NCBI GenBank assembly: GCA_038214535.1 | Contig: JBBQRS010000019.1 | Span: 1 to 52,345, forward strand | DNA: 52,345 nucleotides | Direction: 5' to 3' | Source of the DNA: JBBQRS01 sp038214535 | GTDB lineage: Bacteria; Chloroflexota; Anaerolineae; CG2-30-64-16 | Shown: in pieces, positions 25,069 through 34,087 of the stretch | How the letters are laid out: every line of letters begins with the position of its first letter | Position numbering within the stretch: position 1 is the first letter of the stretch | Translations under genes and position numbers: made by a program | Notes under the pieces: model-generated | What the model was told of the DNA's origin: nothing | Seen by the model: the letters and a program-made list of their open reading frames with translations, nothing else | The model's database searches: none

Positions 25069-26337
25069 ATGCGCATCGCGCTGACGGTTCATAAGTTTCC
25101 GCCGGAAAGCCTGGGCGGGACGGAGATCTATACCTGGGGGCTGGCGAAGGCGCTGGTCAATGCGGGGCATGACGTCCACGTCTTTTACCCCCAGACCGGC
25201 ATTACGCCGGAGGAAGCGCGCCTAGAACGGGACGGCATCCGGTTGTGGCGCGTGCCGCTTGCGGCGGAGCGCGCGACGGAAGGCCCGGTCCCGCAGTTCT
25301 GGCATACCTTCCGGGATACCGGGATCGAAGAGGCCTTCCGAGATTTCCTGACGGAGACGAACCCGCAAGTGGTGCATTTTCAACACGTGCAGGGCGTCTC
25401 GGCGCGCCTCATTGCGCTGGCTGCCGGAAGGCCGCGGGTGCTGACGTTGCATGACTACTGGTTCTTCTGCGCCAACAGCCAGTTGATCCGGCCTGACCGC
25501 AAGACGTGCGGCGGGCCGAAGATGGGGTGGAACTGTGTGGATTGCGCGACCTCGCGCGCCGACCTCAACTGGATGCGCGCGTTGCGCCCGCTGATTGCCT
25601 TGCCGTTGGCGTATCGTAACCTCTATCTGTCGGGGCAGGCCGATCAAATAGACCTGTTCATCGCCCCCAGCGAGTTTCTGCGCCAGCAATACGTGCGGCA
25701 TGGTTTCCCCACCGACCGGATTGCGACCATCGAAAACGGGATGGACGCGGAACGGCTGGCGGGCGCGGAACGGCCGCAGATTCCCCACGACGCAGAGCAC
25801 GTGCAGTTCGGCTTCCTCGGATCGTTGGCGTGGCAAAAAGGCGTCCACGTTCTGGTGGAGGCATTCAACCGGCTGCCGCCCAGCGCCCGGTTGGTGATCT
25901 ATGGCAGCGATCACGCGTTCCCTCAGTATGCGGAGGAGGTCCGGCGTCTGGCGCAGCATCCGGGGATTCGGTTCGCCGGCCCGCTGGACTATCGTCGGAT
26001 TGGCGACGCGCTGCGCGAGCTGGACTGCCTGGTGACCCCTTCATTGTGGTATGAGAATTCGCCGTTGGTGATTCAAGAGGCGTTCAGTGTCGGGGTTCCG
26101 GTGGTCGCCAGCCGGTTGGGCGCGCTGGTCGAGAAGGTGGATGACGGGCGGACGGGTCGCCTATTCGAGCCGGGCAACGTGGCTGACCTGGCGCGGGTGC
26201 TGACGGAACTGGTAGAGCAGCCGGCGCAACTTGGCGAGTTCGCGCGCAACACAGTAGCGCCCGCGACGATGGCCTCTCATACAGAGGCGCTGGTGCGGTT
26301 GTACGGCAAACTCCTGGGCCAGACGGGCGCGCGATGA
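25069..26337 (+). CDS. Glycosyltransferase family 4 (GT-B)
   Basis: A 422-residue GT4. It has HKFPPESLGGTEIYTWGLAK at the start, LTLHDYWFFCANS, a cysteine-containing insert (CGGPKMGWNCVDC), FGFLGSLAWQKGVHVLVEA and the donor motif NSPLVIQEAFSVGVPVVASR. This set is typical of GT4 enzymes in bacterial exopolysaccharide clusters. The start has a GAGGAAGAG site. Its end overlaps the next gene by ATGA. It should act in the cytoplasm on a lipid-linked chain; sugar unknown. Confidence 0.87.
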   Translation: MRIALTVHKFPPESLGGTEIYTWGLAKALVNAGHDVHVFYPQTGITPEEARLERDGIRLWRVPLAAERATEGPVPQFWHTFRDTGIEEAFRDFLTETNPQVVHFQHVQGVSARLIALAAGRPRVLTLHDYWFFCANSQLIRPDRKTCGGPKMGWNCVDCATSRADLNWMRALRPLIALPLAYRNLYLSGQADQIDLFIAPSEFLRQQYVRHGFPTDRIATIENGMDAERLAGAERPQIPHDAEHVQFGFLGSLAWQKGVHVLVEAFNRLPPSARLVIYGSDHAFPQYAEEVRRLAQHPGIRFAGPLDYRRIGDALRELDCLVTPSLWYENSPLVIQEAFSVGVPVVASRLGALVEKVDDGRTGRLFEPGNVADLARVLTELVEQPAQLGEFARNTVAPATMASHTEALVRLYGKLLGQTGAR

Positions 26338-28289
26338 GCGTTGCGCGGCGCGGGCTGTTGCTGCTGGTGATCCTGCTTTCCTTTGGCCGGTTAATGTGGC
26401 GGCTGGATCAGCATAACCTCTTGTTTGATGAGAGCCTGAGCTTGCAACGGGCCGAATACTCGTGGCCGGATATCGTGCGCGGGCGGCTCACCATCAGCGA
26501 TGGCGTCGCCAGCGTTCACACAACAGACCAGCATCCTTTCGGGTATTTCGCGCTGCTGAGCCTGTTTGTGCGGACGGCGGGCAAGAGCGAGTTTGCGCTG
26601 CGATTTCCTGCTGCGGCGGCGGGGACGTTGCTGGGCCCGGCGGCGTGGGCGCTGGCGCGACGGCTCACACGCCGGGGCGCATTGCCCGCGGGCAGCGCGG
26701 CGTGGGCCGTTGTGCTGGTCGCCTTTGCGCCGTTCTTCCTGTGGTACGGTCAGGAAGCGCGGATGTATACGTTGACGCCGTTGCTGGCGGTGGTCAGCAC
26801 GTATGCGCTGCTGCGTTGGGATGAGGCATCGGGACGCAACCGGTCTTTGTTGGCGGGCGCATACATCGGCAGCGCGGCCGCGCTGTTGAGCACGCATTTC
26901 TTCTCGGTATTCTTATTACCCGTTCACGGCATTTTCATCTACAGCAGCCTGATCCGTCAGGGCCGGCGTTGGGCGCTGGCGGCGGCAGGCGGACTGATCG
27001 CGCTGGGCGGCGTCATCGGGCTGGCCGCGGCGACGATCATTCTGCGGCAAATCGGGGCGGGCACTAACTTCAGCGCGGTTTCCCCGCCCATCCTGGTGCG
27101 CGATTTGTTGAACGCGTTCAGCCTGGGGCCGGGCGCAGACGTGAGCCGGTGGCTCTGGCTCGACCTGCTGTTTGCGGTGCTGGCGGCGGCGGGCGCGGTC
27201 TGGGGGCTGTGGACGCGCGCCCGGCGGGCCGCGGGCGGGTGGTTGCTGCTGCTGTGGGCCGGGCTGCCGGTGATCCTGCTGATGATCATCAACGCGCTGC
27301 AGCCGGCCTATATGACCGCGCGCCACATGAGCCTCGTCAGCGTTGCCTTTTTGATTTTGGTGGGCGCAGGGCTGGCGTGGGTGGGGTCGCGGCGGCTGTG
27401 GCTGGCCGGGGCCATCGGGTTGGTGGTATTCGGAGGGATGGCGTACGCGTCTTATCGCTATTACGAGGACTCCGCGAATGGGACGGGCGATCTGGCGGGG
27501 ATGGGGGCCTATCTCGCAGCCGAGGTTCAGCCGGGCGATATCCTGATTCTGTCCGCGCCGGAGAACTTGCGCCTCTATGAATATTATTTCCCGCTGAATC
27601 TGACGCAAGAAGGGGTAGCGTGGCGGGTGCTGCCGGGGATAAGCGGCTTGAGCGATGACACATATCGGGTGCTGGAACAACTGCGCTCGGAGCATCGGCG
27701 CATCTGGTTGGTCAACGCGTATGAACCGATTCGGGAATGGATGCAGGAAGAGGGGTTCAGGGTGCGCGAGGCAGGTTTTGAAAGCCCCATTGCTGTGCTG
27801 CGCGCGGAGCTTTACCTGCCGAAGCGACCCATCACGGACGAGGCGACGATCGCGCATCCGACCGATATTCTCATCGGTGAGGATGTGCGGCTGCGCGGTT
27901 ACGACGTAGGCCAGGCGTTGGCGAGCAATCAACGGGTCCCGATCACACTATACTGGCAGGCTAACGGCCCCATCGAGCGCCGGTACAAGTATGTGCTACA
28001 GTTGGTCGTGAAAGACGCGGACGGGCGGCTTCATGCGCTGCCGAGAACCGAACGCGAGCCATTTGACGGGTCTTTGCCGACGATGGAGTGGCCGCAGGGG
28101 AAGATCGTCACCGAGTTGACGGACGCGCCCGGCGCGCCGTGGCCGGAAGGCGTCGAAGGCCGGCTCTATCTGGCGTTGCAAATGTATGATACGGAGACGC
28201 TGGAGAAGCTGCCCGTGACTGCCCTGGCGGGCGGTGAGACGACGGACGACGGCATGACGTTATTGCTGTCGGTTCCTAGCGGATGGTGA
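26334..28289 (+). CDS. ArnT/PMT-like membrane glycosyltransferase with C-terminal beta domain
   Basis: A 651-residue protein. About 11 helices in residues 1-390 include the first-loop LLFDESLSLQRA with the catalytic-type Asp-Glu and TTDQHPFGYFALLSLF, followed by WYGQEARMYTL. This is the pattern of GT39/GT83 (PMT/ArnT) enzymes that use polyprenyl-phosphate sugars. Residues about 505-651 form a soluble beta-sandwich-like domain (LRGYDVGQALASNQRVPITL, then TLYWQANGP), a module that I recall on many Chloroflexota membrane proteins. It is translationally coupled to the GT4 before it and ends 14 bases inside the convergent LiaF-like gene. Confidence 0.8.
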   Translation: MSVARRGLLLLVILLSFGRLMWRLDQHNLLFDESLSLQRAEYSWPDIVRGRLTISDGVASVHTTDQHPFGYFALLSLFVRTAGKSEFALRFPAAAAGTLLGPAAWALARRLTRRGALPAGSAAWAVVLVAFAPFFLWYGQEARMYTLTPLLAVVSTYALLRWDEASGRNRSLLAGAYIGSAAALLSTHFFSVFLLPVHGIFIYSSLIRQGRRWALAAAGGLIALGGVIGLAAATIILRQIGAGTNFSAVSPPILVRDLLNAFSLGPGADVSRWLWLDLLFAVLAAAGAVWGLWTRARRAAGGWLLLLWAGLPVILLMIINALQPAYMTARHMSLVSVAFLILVGAGLAWVGSRRLWLAGAIGLVVFGGMAYASYRYYEDSANGTGDLAGMGAYLAAEVQPGDILILSAPENLRLYEYYFPLNLTQEGVAWRVLPGISGLSDDTYRVLEQLRSEHRRIWLVNAYEPIREWMQEEGFRVREAGFESPIAVLRAELYLPKRPITDEATIAHPTDILIGEDVRLRGYDVGQALASNQRVPITLYWQANGPIERRYKYVLQLVVKDADGRLHALPRTEREPFDGSLPTMEWPQGKIVTELTDAPGAPWPEGVEGRLYLALQMYDTETLEKLPVTALAGGETTDDGMTLLLSVPSGW

Positions 28290-29208
28290 TCTGGCCGATG
28301 CCGGCGGAGATGGCGAGGTCAATCCGATCTGTAGCGTCGTCGAAACCGGATGAGATGTAGACGTTTTCCTCGTGGCGGTAGTCTTTACCGCTCACGTTGA
28401 CGTTGCTGAGGCCGCCGTCAACGCGGATGCGCGCCGCCATGCCGGTGGGGATGATGACATCCAGCTCGCCGACGCCGGTGCTCACCGTGGCAGAGAGGCG
28501 GCCGCGGCGCGGCAGATAGAGCTGGGTGCTGCCCACGCCCGTCTCGACGTTAAGTTGTTCGAGATCGAGTTGCGAGAGATCGAGATTTGACGCGCCCACG
28601 CCGGTAGTCACGTCGAGCGCGATGGGAATGTCGCGGCTGAGGCTGAGTTCCCAGGCGGCGTTGCCATCCCATTGGCCCAGCGTGGGCATGAGGATCGTCT
28701 TGTCGTTGACCAGAGCGAAGTCGGCCCGGTCGCCGCGCATCTGGAATACGGGCTCGACCTGCTCGCCGCTGCGCAACTCGATCTGACCTTCGACGAGACC
28801 GGATGATTCCGGCAGGGCTTCGAGGCGCAGTTGGCCTGCGCCCATGCCGATCTTGATGTCGGCGCTGGCCGCGCCCTCCAGTGGTTGATTAATCCTCACT
28901 GTTGAAACTGCGCCGCGCGTCGCGTTTTGTGTCAGGGCGGCCGGCGCGGTGGGTTGTTGCTGCATACCCCAGAAAATAGCCCCGAGGAGGGTGATCAGGA
29001 GCAGGAACGCCACAACGGCGGATCCGAGAAGTGAGCGCCGCCCGATCAGGATTTCCAGTCCGGCGGCGATCAGGAGGACGGGCCACAGCCGCCACAGGAC
29101 GCCCCAGATATCCCAGGAGAGATAGCTCAGGTTGTTGAGCAGCAGGATCAGGCCGCCGCCGATCAGGAGGACGGGCCAGACGACGCCGCGAGGTCCATGG
29201 TTTTCCAT
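28276..29208 (-). CDS. LiaF-type membrane protein with toast-rack beta domain
   Basis: A 310-residue protein. Residues 1-90 hold about three helices with the WPVLLIGGGLILLLNNL and WPVLLIAAGLEILIG repeats of the LiaI/LiaF transmembrane domain (DUF5668). Residues about 105-310 are a right-handed beta stack with repeating TGVG(A/S) turns, as in toast-rack (DUF2154/DUF4097) domains. Firmicute LiaF restrains a cell-envelope-stress two-component system. No histidine kinase or regulator is adjacent here, so that role is not supported by context. The start has a GAGGAT site. The 3' end overlaps the convergent glycosyltransferase by 14 bases. Confidence 0.8.
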   Translation of the reverse strand: MENHGPRGVVWPVLLIGGGLILLLNNLSYLSWDIWGVLWRLWPVLLIAAGLEILIGRRSLLGSAVVAFLLLITLLGAIFWGMQQQPTAPAALTQNATRGAVSTVRINQPLEGAASADIKIGMGAGQLRLEALPESSGLVEGQIELRSGEQVEPVFQMRGDRADFALVNDKTILMPTLGQWDGNAAWELSLSRDIPIALDVTTGVGASNLDLSQLDLEQLNVETGVGSTQLYLPRRGRLSATVSTGVGELDVIIPTGMAARIRVDGGLSNVNVSGKDYRHEENVYISSGFDDATDRIDLAISAGIGQITIR

Positions 29209-29247
29209 AGTGCGATATCCTCGTCGTTAGTGTCTATCCGAAAGCTC

Positions 29248-29302
29248 GTAGTTTAGCCCCTTGTGGACGCCTGCGACGGGCATGAGGCCCGACTCTACGG
29301 GG
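29248..29302 (+). repeat. Interspersed repeat B, copy 1
   Basis: It reads GTAGTTTAGCCCC, then GGACGCCTGCGACGGGCA, and ends in CTACGG. The reverse complement of 34643-34696 has the same order of blocks with few changes. It lies in the gap 29209-29382 between two membrane-protein genes. Confidence 0.7.
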
Positions 29303-29329
29303 ATTTTCGGGCAGATTTTAGTCCATGTG

Positions 29330-29371
29330 GCGACTCGAAGTCGCAGTAACCATTGCGAAGTTGGCCTTCGC
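29330..29371 (-). terminator. Pair of short hairpins after the polytopic membrane protein
   Basis: GCGACT/AGTCGC (29330-29335 with 29339-29344) and GCGAAG/CTTCGC (29355-29360 with 29366-29371) are perfect 6-bp stems. They lie 12-53 bases beyond the stop of the - strand gene at 29383. There is no T-run; they may end or protect the transcript, or be part of repeat material. Confidence 0.35.
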
Positions 29372-29382
29372 CGACCGGTGTC

Positions 29383-30015
29383 CTATGTCCGATGCACGGC
29401 GCGGAGCACGATGATGCCGCCCAGCGCGATCAGGGCGAACGGCACGATCAGGCCGGTCATGGCTCCGCCGGAAATGAGCAGCAGTAGGCCGATGATCGCC
29501 ATGACGCCGGCCGGAATTAAGGCCCAGGACTGCTGTTCCATGGGCGTGGTCATGAGATAAACCGCGCCGAAGGTAGCGGCCAAGCCGAAGAAGAGCAGGC
29601 TGGCGTCGGTGTCACCGGGCAAGATGGAGGACAGGGACGCGATCGCAGCCAGCGTCATGAGCACGCCGGCCGGGATAATGGCCCACCAGTATTCGCGGCG
29701 CAGGAGGTAGATGACCAGAAACGCGAAGCCGATGGAGGCGAGGAAGAAGCCCCCGGACAAGTCGCCTGCGGTGTCCAGTTCATCCAGTACCATGGTTCCG
29801 GTCAACCCGAGCAACGTGAAGCCGGGAATCAACGCCCACCAATTCTCGCGGTTCGCCAGGAATACCGATAGGAAGGCCAGCCCCCCGAAGCCGAACAACA
29901 CGGCCCAGATGAAGTTGCCCAGGCCGCCGAGGAAGCCGAAGTTTTGTAACAGGAACAACCCGCCGAGCGCCACGAGCAGGACGCCCAGGCCGTTGTAACC
30001 CTTCGATTTTTCCAT
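29383..30015 (-). CDS. Polytopic membrane protein of unknown function
   Basis: A 210-residue protein, almost entirely hydrophobic, with about six to seven predicted helices in pairs (GLGVLLVALGGLFLLQNFGF, WWALIPGFTLLGLTG, WWAIIPAGVLMTLAAIASL, SWALIPAGVMAIIGLLLL). The repeated (W)WA(L/I)IP(A/G)G unit suggests internal duplication. I recognise it as a common Chloroflexota membrane protein type but know no function. I chose ATG 30015 because a GGAG lies nine bases upstream; starts at 30024 and 30042 are possible. It is upstream of and probably co-transcribed with the LiaF-like gene. The gap 30016-30110 shows nothing clear. Confidence 0.7.
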   Translation of the reverse strand: MEKSKGYNGLGVLLVALGGLFLLQNFGFLGGLGNFIWAVLFGFGGLAFLSVFLANRENWWALIPGFTLLGLTGTMVLDELDTAGDLSGGFFLASIGFAFLVIYLLRREYWWAIIPAGVLMTLAAIASLSSILPGDTDASLLFFGLAATFGAVYLMTTPMEQQSWALIPAGVMAIIGLLLLISGGAMTGLIVPFALIALGGIIVLRAVHRT

Positions 30016-30110
30016 TGAATTCATCTCCACGGGGTATTTCATACACGCTGCAATATCCCCTCTGAATGGGAATACGCAAAAAGGTGAGGTGGAGTTGCGG
30101 ATGATGCGGG

Positions 30111-30560
30111 TCAGTAGATGAACGGGAGGAGTTTCTTGACGCGCTGCCGATATGCGGGGTAGCCAGGATAGGCTTCGGTCAGCCAGACTTCTTCGCGACG
30201 CGACTTGAGGTCGAAGAAGAGGAAGAGCAGGGCGGAGAAGATGACGCCGAGCAGGTTGGCCCGGAAGAGCGACCAGCCCAGGGTGCCGAGGATCAACCCG
30301 GAATAGATGGGGTGGCGCACGACGCCGTAAACCCCGCCGGTAACCAGCGTGCCGCCCTCGATGGGCTTCGGGAAGGCGGTCAGGTTTTTGCCCAGCCCCA
30401 GAATACCGCCCGTGCCGAGGATGCCGCCGATTGCCAGGATCACCAGCCCCATGTAATGCAGCCAGGTGGGACAGGCGAAGCAGGTGACGCTGGGGGCGAA
30501 GAAGATGATCCCAAACAGCAGAAACTGAAGCAGCACCCAGCCTTCGCCGCGTTTACCCAT
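30111..30560 (-). CDS. Isoprenylcysteine carboxyl methyltransferase-like membrane protein
   Basis: A 149-residue protein with about four helices. The C-terminal YGVVRHPIYSGLILGTLGWS and the late EEVWL...YPGYPAYRQRVKKLLPFIY stretch are signatures of the ICMT/PEMT-type membrane methyltransferases, which bind SAM through the RHPxY loop. Bacterial substrates are mostly unknown. ATG 30560 has a GGAGAGGA site and overlaps the end of pgl by eight bases, making it the last gene of the rpiB-tal-zwf-pgl operon. A link to pentose phosphate flux is not obvious, so it may simply be carried along. Confidence 0.75.
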   Translation of the reverse strand: MGKRGEGWVLLQFLLFGIIFFAPSVTCFACPTWLHYMGLVILAIGGILGTGGILGLGKNLTAFPKPIEGGTLVTGGVYGVVRHPIYSGLILGTLGWSLFRANLLGVIFSALLFLFFDLKSRREEVWLTEAYPGYPAYRQRVKKLLPFIY

Positions 30561-31335
30561 GTCGCAATTCCTCTCCGGATGCGTATGGCGGTAGAAGCGA
30601 TGCAGCGCCGGCATCGAGCAGCCAGGTCAACGCGCCGTCAATCGGTTGCACCCTGCCCGCGGGTGGAAGCTGATCCGCCGCGGAGGGGGCCAGCGTGTCA
30701 CGCACGGCGGGGGCTTTTGCCGCGCCGGTTGCCAGGAAGAGAACGTGCGCGGCGGCGTTCAGGGTGGGGAACGTCAGCGTGATCCGGTCAACGTTCGGAT
30801 TGACATAAGACGGGACTGCGCTATGGACGCCAAGCGCGCCGGATTCTTCCAGCGCGGGCATTCCCGGAAAAAGGGATGCCGTGTGTCCGTCAGTTCCGAT
30901 GCCCAGCAGGATCAGGTCGAAGCGCGGGAGGCCCCCTGTGGGCAACGTAAATTCACGGCTGAGCGTCTCGGCATAGCGAGCGGCGGCCTGGGGGCCGGGC
31001 AGTTCACCCTGCATCCGGAAGACGTGATTTGTGGGGAGCGGCACGTGATCGAGCAATGCCTCGCGGGCCGCACGATAATTGCTGCGCGGGTCGTCGGGCG
31101 GGACGAGGCGCTCGTCACCGAAGAAGAGTTGCGTGTGCGCCCACATTGCCGCGTCCGCGCAGTCGGGCCTGGCGAGCAGGCGATAGAGCGCTTCGGGGGT
31201 CGAACCGCCGGCCAGCGCGACGGTGAAGACGCCGCGGGCCGCGATGACGTCGCGGGCGATCTGCACCCAACGCCGCGCGGCCTCCCCGGCGACGGCCGGC
31301 GCATCGGGGAAGATGGCGACCTCCGGTGAGGTCAT
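30553..31335 (-). CDS. pgl: 6-phosphogluconolactonase
   Basis: A 260-residue DevB-type lactonase that hydrolyses 6-phosphogluconolactone to 6-phosphogluconate in the oxidative pentose phosphate path. Visible signatures are VALAGGSTPEALYRLLA, FFGDERLVPPDDPRSNYR and LLGIGTDGHTASLFPG, all strongly conserved. Length is normal for the family. ATG 31335 overlaps the zwf stop by four bases (ATGA), so it is translationally coupled to the enzyme that makes its substrate. A longer frame reaching 31506 lies inside zwf and was not used. Confidence 0.93.
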   Translation of the reverse strand: MTSPEVAIFPDAPAVAGEAARRWVQIARDVIAARGVFTVALAGGSTPEALYRLLARPDCADAAMWAHTQLFFGDERLVPPDDPRSNYRAAREALLDHVPLPTNHVFRMQGELPGPQAAARYAETLSREFTLPTGGLPRFDLILLGIGTDGHTASLFPGMPALEESGALGVHSAVPSYVNPNVDRITLTFPTLNAAAHVLFLATGAAKAPAVRDTLAPSAADQLPPAGRVQPIDGALTWLLDAGAASLLPPYASGEELRHG

Positions 31336-32900
31336 CCCTGGTCCTCGGCTTTCGCGTCGTGGCAGCCTGCGCGCCAGTGCCGGCCCGACTGCGCCAGCAA
31401 CCGATCGGAGCCGGTCGGCCCCCAGGTACCCTGTTCGTAGAACTCGAGGGGCGGGGCGGTTTGCGCCTGCCAGCCCGAGGCGAGCGGGGCCGATTCCTGA
31501 TCCCACCCGGCCTGGATGGGATCCGCGATCTGCCAGCTCAATTCGATTTCGTCGGCGCGCGCGAAGAGCGAGGCCTCGCCCGACATAGCGTCGAGCAGCA
31601 GGCGTTCGTAGGCTTCGGGCAGCGCCGCCTCGCCGAACTCCTCGCCAAACTGGAACTCCATTTCGACCGAACGGAGACGCATCCCCGCGCCGGGCATCTT
31701 GGCCTCGAAATGCAGGTGCATGGCCTCGCCTGGCTGGATACAGAAGCTCAGGTAGTTGGGCCGGGGCCCGCCGATTTCAGATTGCGGGAACAGGTTGTGT
31801 GGCACATTCTTGAACTGGATGGTGATCTCCGTGACCTTGCCGTTCAGGAGCTTGCCCGATCGCAGATAGAACGGCACGCCCTGCCAGCGCCAGTTATCAA
31901 TCAGCAGGCGCAACGCGGCGAAGGTGGCCGTCGTCGAACCGGGGGCGACGCCCGGCTCATCGCGATAGGTGCGATACTGGCCGCGCACGGTGTGAATCGG
32001 CACTTCCTCGGGCGGCATCGGGCGGACGGCCTGAAGCACTTTGACCTTCTCATCGCGCAGAAACTCGGCGTTGAAGGAAGCCGGGGGTTCCATGGCGGTG
32101 AGCGACATCAACTGAAGCAGGTGATTCTGCACCACATCGCGCAACACGCCGGTGTGATCGTAATATCCCGCGCGTTGCTCCACGCCCACCGTTTCCGCCG
32201 CGGTGATTTGCACGTGATCCACGTAGTTGCGGTTCCACAACGGCTCGAAGATGGCGTTGGCGAAGCGGAAGACCAGGATGTTCTGCACGGTCTCTTTGCC
32301 GAGATAGTGGTCAATCCGGTAAACCTGGAATTCTTCGAACACGTCGTGAAGCTGGTCGTTGAGCGTGCGTGCGCTCTCCAGGTCGCGGCCGAAGGGCTTC
32401 TCCACGATGATGCGCGTGTAGCTCTCGGGCGACTTCGCGGCGTTCATGTGCGCCTTGCCCAGGTGCTCGGCGATGGTGGCATAGAGTTGCGGTGGGGTGG
32501 AGAGATAGAAAAGACGGTTGTCACACGTCTCGCAGATATCTTCGACCTCAGAAAGCTTTTTGTCGAGGTCTTTATAGGTCCCCGCATCAGCATAATCACC
32601 CTGGCAATAGTAGAGATGGGAAGCAAACGCATCCCACTGTTTGTCGCTGATCGTCTTACCGTTGCTTACGCGCGCGTTTTCCTCGACGCCTGAACGCAGG
32701 TGTTTGCGGAACGCGTCGTCGCTAAACTCGGTGCGCGCCACGCCGACCACGGCGAACTGGGACGGGAGGTGCCCCTCGACGTTGAGCGTGTAGAGCGCAG
32801 GGATCAGCTTGCGTTGGGTCAGGTCTCCGCTGGCCCCGAAGATGATGATGGCGACGGGCGAAGGGATCGGCGCGCCCAGCATACCGGCTACGTGTGACAT
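31332..32900 (-). CDS. zwf: Glucose-6-phosphate 1-dehydrogenase
   Basis: A 522-residue enzyme that oxidises glucose 6-phosphate to 6-phosphogluconolactone with NAD(P). The N-terminus has the nucleotide-binding IIFGASGDLTQRKLIPALY, and the substrate-binding signature RIDHYLGKE is at residues 195-203, containing the catalytic-site His198. EKPFGRDLESA precedes it. Length and motifs are normal. The start lies 33 bases after tal. No 6-phosphogluconate dehydrogenase is present in the window. It is cytoplasmic. Confidence 0.95.
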   Translation of the reverse strand: MSHVAGMLGAPIPSPVAIIIFGASGDLTQRKLIPALYTLNVEGHLPSQFAVVGVARTEFSDDAFRKHLRSGVEENARVSNGKTISDKQWDAFASHLYYCQGDYADAGTYKDLDKKLSEVEDICETCDNRLFYLSTPPQLYATIAEHLGKAHMNAAKSPESYTRIIVEKPFGRDLESARTLNDQLHDVFEEFQVYRIDHYLGKETVQNILVFRFANAIFEPLWNRNYVDHVQITAAETVGVEQRAGYYDHTGVLRDVVQNHLLQLMSLTAMEPPASFNAEFLRDEKVKVLQAVRPMPPEEVPIHTVRGQYRTYRDEPGVAPGSTTATFAALRLLIDNWRWQGVPFYLRSGKLLNGKVTEITIQFKNVPHNLFPQSEIGGPRPNYLSFCIQPGEAMHLHFEAKMPGAGMRLRSVEMEFQFGEEFGEAALPEAYERLLLDAMSGEASLFARADEIELSWQIADPIQAGWDQESAPLASGWQAQTAPPLEFYEQGTWGPTGSDRLLAQSGRHWRAGCHDAKAEDQG

Positions 32901-32933
32901 ACATACCTCATGGCTAGAGAACGGTCTTTACGA

Positions 32934-34040
32934 TCAGGCGGCGGAGAGGCTGTCAACTTTTTCTTCCAGCCCATCCATCAGTTTGGTGAAGGCGTCGGCA
33001 AAGGACTGCACACCGTCGCGCAGCAGGTCGTCCGTCACCTGTTCCATGTCTATGCCCGCTTCGGCCAGATCGGCCATCAACTGATTGGCCGCGTCCACGT
33101 CCTGGGTGATGGTCTGGGCCAGATTGCCGTGGTCGGCGAAGGCTTTGAGCGTGGGCAGCGGCAAGGTGTTGACCGTGTGCGGGCCGATCAGCGCATCCAC
33201 GTACATCGTATCCGGGTAGGCCGGGTCTTTGGTGCTGGTGCTGGCCCAGAGGGGGCGTTGGACGCGCGCGCCCTGCGCCGCCAGAGTCTCCCAGCGCGGG
33301 CCGGAGAAGAGCTCCTGGAAGATGGCATAGGCCAGCCGCGCGTTTGCGATGGCCGCCTTACCGCGCAATTTCGCCTCGTCGGGCTGACCCTTGAGCTGCC
33401 CGTCCACGGAACTATCCACGCGACTCACGAAGAAGCTGGCGACCGAGGCCACGCGGTGCAGATCGCCGCCGGCGCGCGCCAGCGCTTCCAGCCCCTCGAG
33501 ATAGGCGTTGGCGGCTGCCTCATACGCCTCGAGCGCGAAGAGGAGCGTGACGTTGACGTTGATGCCGGAACCGATGACCTCGGCGATGGCCGGGACGCCC
33601 TGCGGTGTGCCGGGAATCTTGATCATGACATTGGGGCGACCGAGGGCCGCAAACAGGCGTTTGGCGTCTGCGATGGTGCCTGCCGTGTCGTAAGCGAGTT
33701 CTGGCGACACTTCGAGACTGACGTAGCCGTCGAGGCCGTCGGTCTGCTCATAGACGGGGCGGAGCAGGTCGGCGGCGGCGGCGATGTCGGCCAACGCCAG
33801 CCCTTCGTAGATATTGTTAACAGATTTGCCAGCGGCAGCCAGGGCGGCGATGTCATCGTCGTAAATCTCGCTACCTGAAATCGCTTTCTCGAAGATCGAG
33901 GGGTTGGATGTCAGCCCGAGGACGCCCGAATCTACCAGGCGCGCCAACTCACCGGATGCGAGGGCGTCGCGGCTGATGAAGTCAACCCAGATGCTCTGGC
34001 CGAGGTCACGGCCCAGGCGGGTCAGACGATTGTCGTTCAT
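32934..34040 (-). CDS. tal: Transaldolase
   Basis: A 368-residue transaldolase of the longer type seen in mycobacteria, cyanobacteria and Chloroflexota. LGLTSNPSIFEKAI at residues 41-54 is the first signature, and the Schiff-base lysine is Lys141 in VMIKIPGTPQG. It transfers a three-carbon unit between sedoheptulose 7-phosphate and glyceraldehyde 3-phosphate. ATG 34040 follows a strong GGAGGT; a longer frame up to 34223 lacks homology. It is second in the operon, 47 bases after rpiB. I see no fusion to glucose-6-phosphate isomerase, which occurs in some relatives; pgi is a separate gene at 43478. Confidence 0.93.
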   Translation of the reverse strand: MNDNRLTRLGRDLGQSIWVDFISRDALASGELARLVDSGVLGLTSNPSIFEKAISGSEIYDDDIAALAAAGKSVNNIYEGLALADIAAAADLLRPVYEQTDGLDGYVSLEVSPELAYDTAGTIADAKRLFAALGRPNVMIKIPGTPQGVPAIAEVIGSGINVNVTLLFALEAYEAAANAYLEGLEALARAGGDLHRVASVASFFVSRVDSSVDGQLKGQPDEAKLRGKAAIANARLAYAIFQELFSGPRWETLAAQGARVQRPLWASTSTKDPAYPDTMYVDALIGPHTVNTLPLPTLKAFADHGNLAQTITQDVDAANQLMADLAEAGIDMEQVTDDLLRDGVQSFADAFTKLMDGLEEKVDSLSAA

Positions 34041-34087
34041 GTTATGTATACCTCCGTAGTAGGCGCAGGAAGATGGGGCGGCAAGCG

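Noticed and set aside
31326..32693. 455-residue frame on the + strand
   Set aside because: It is the complement of zwf, which has clear family motifs; the composition is of antisense type.
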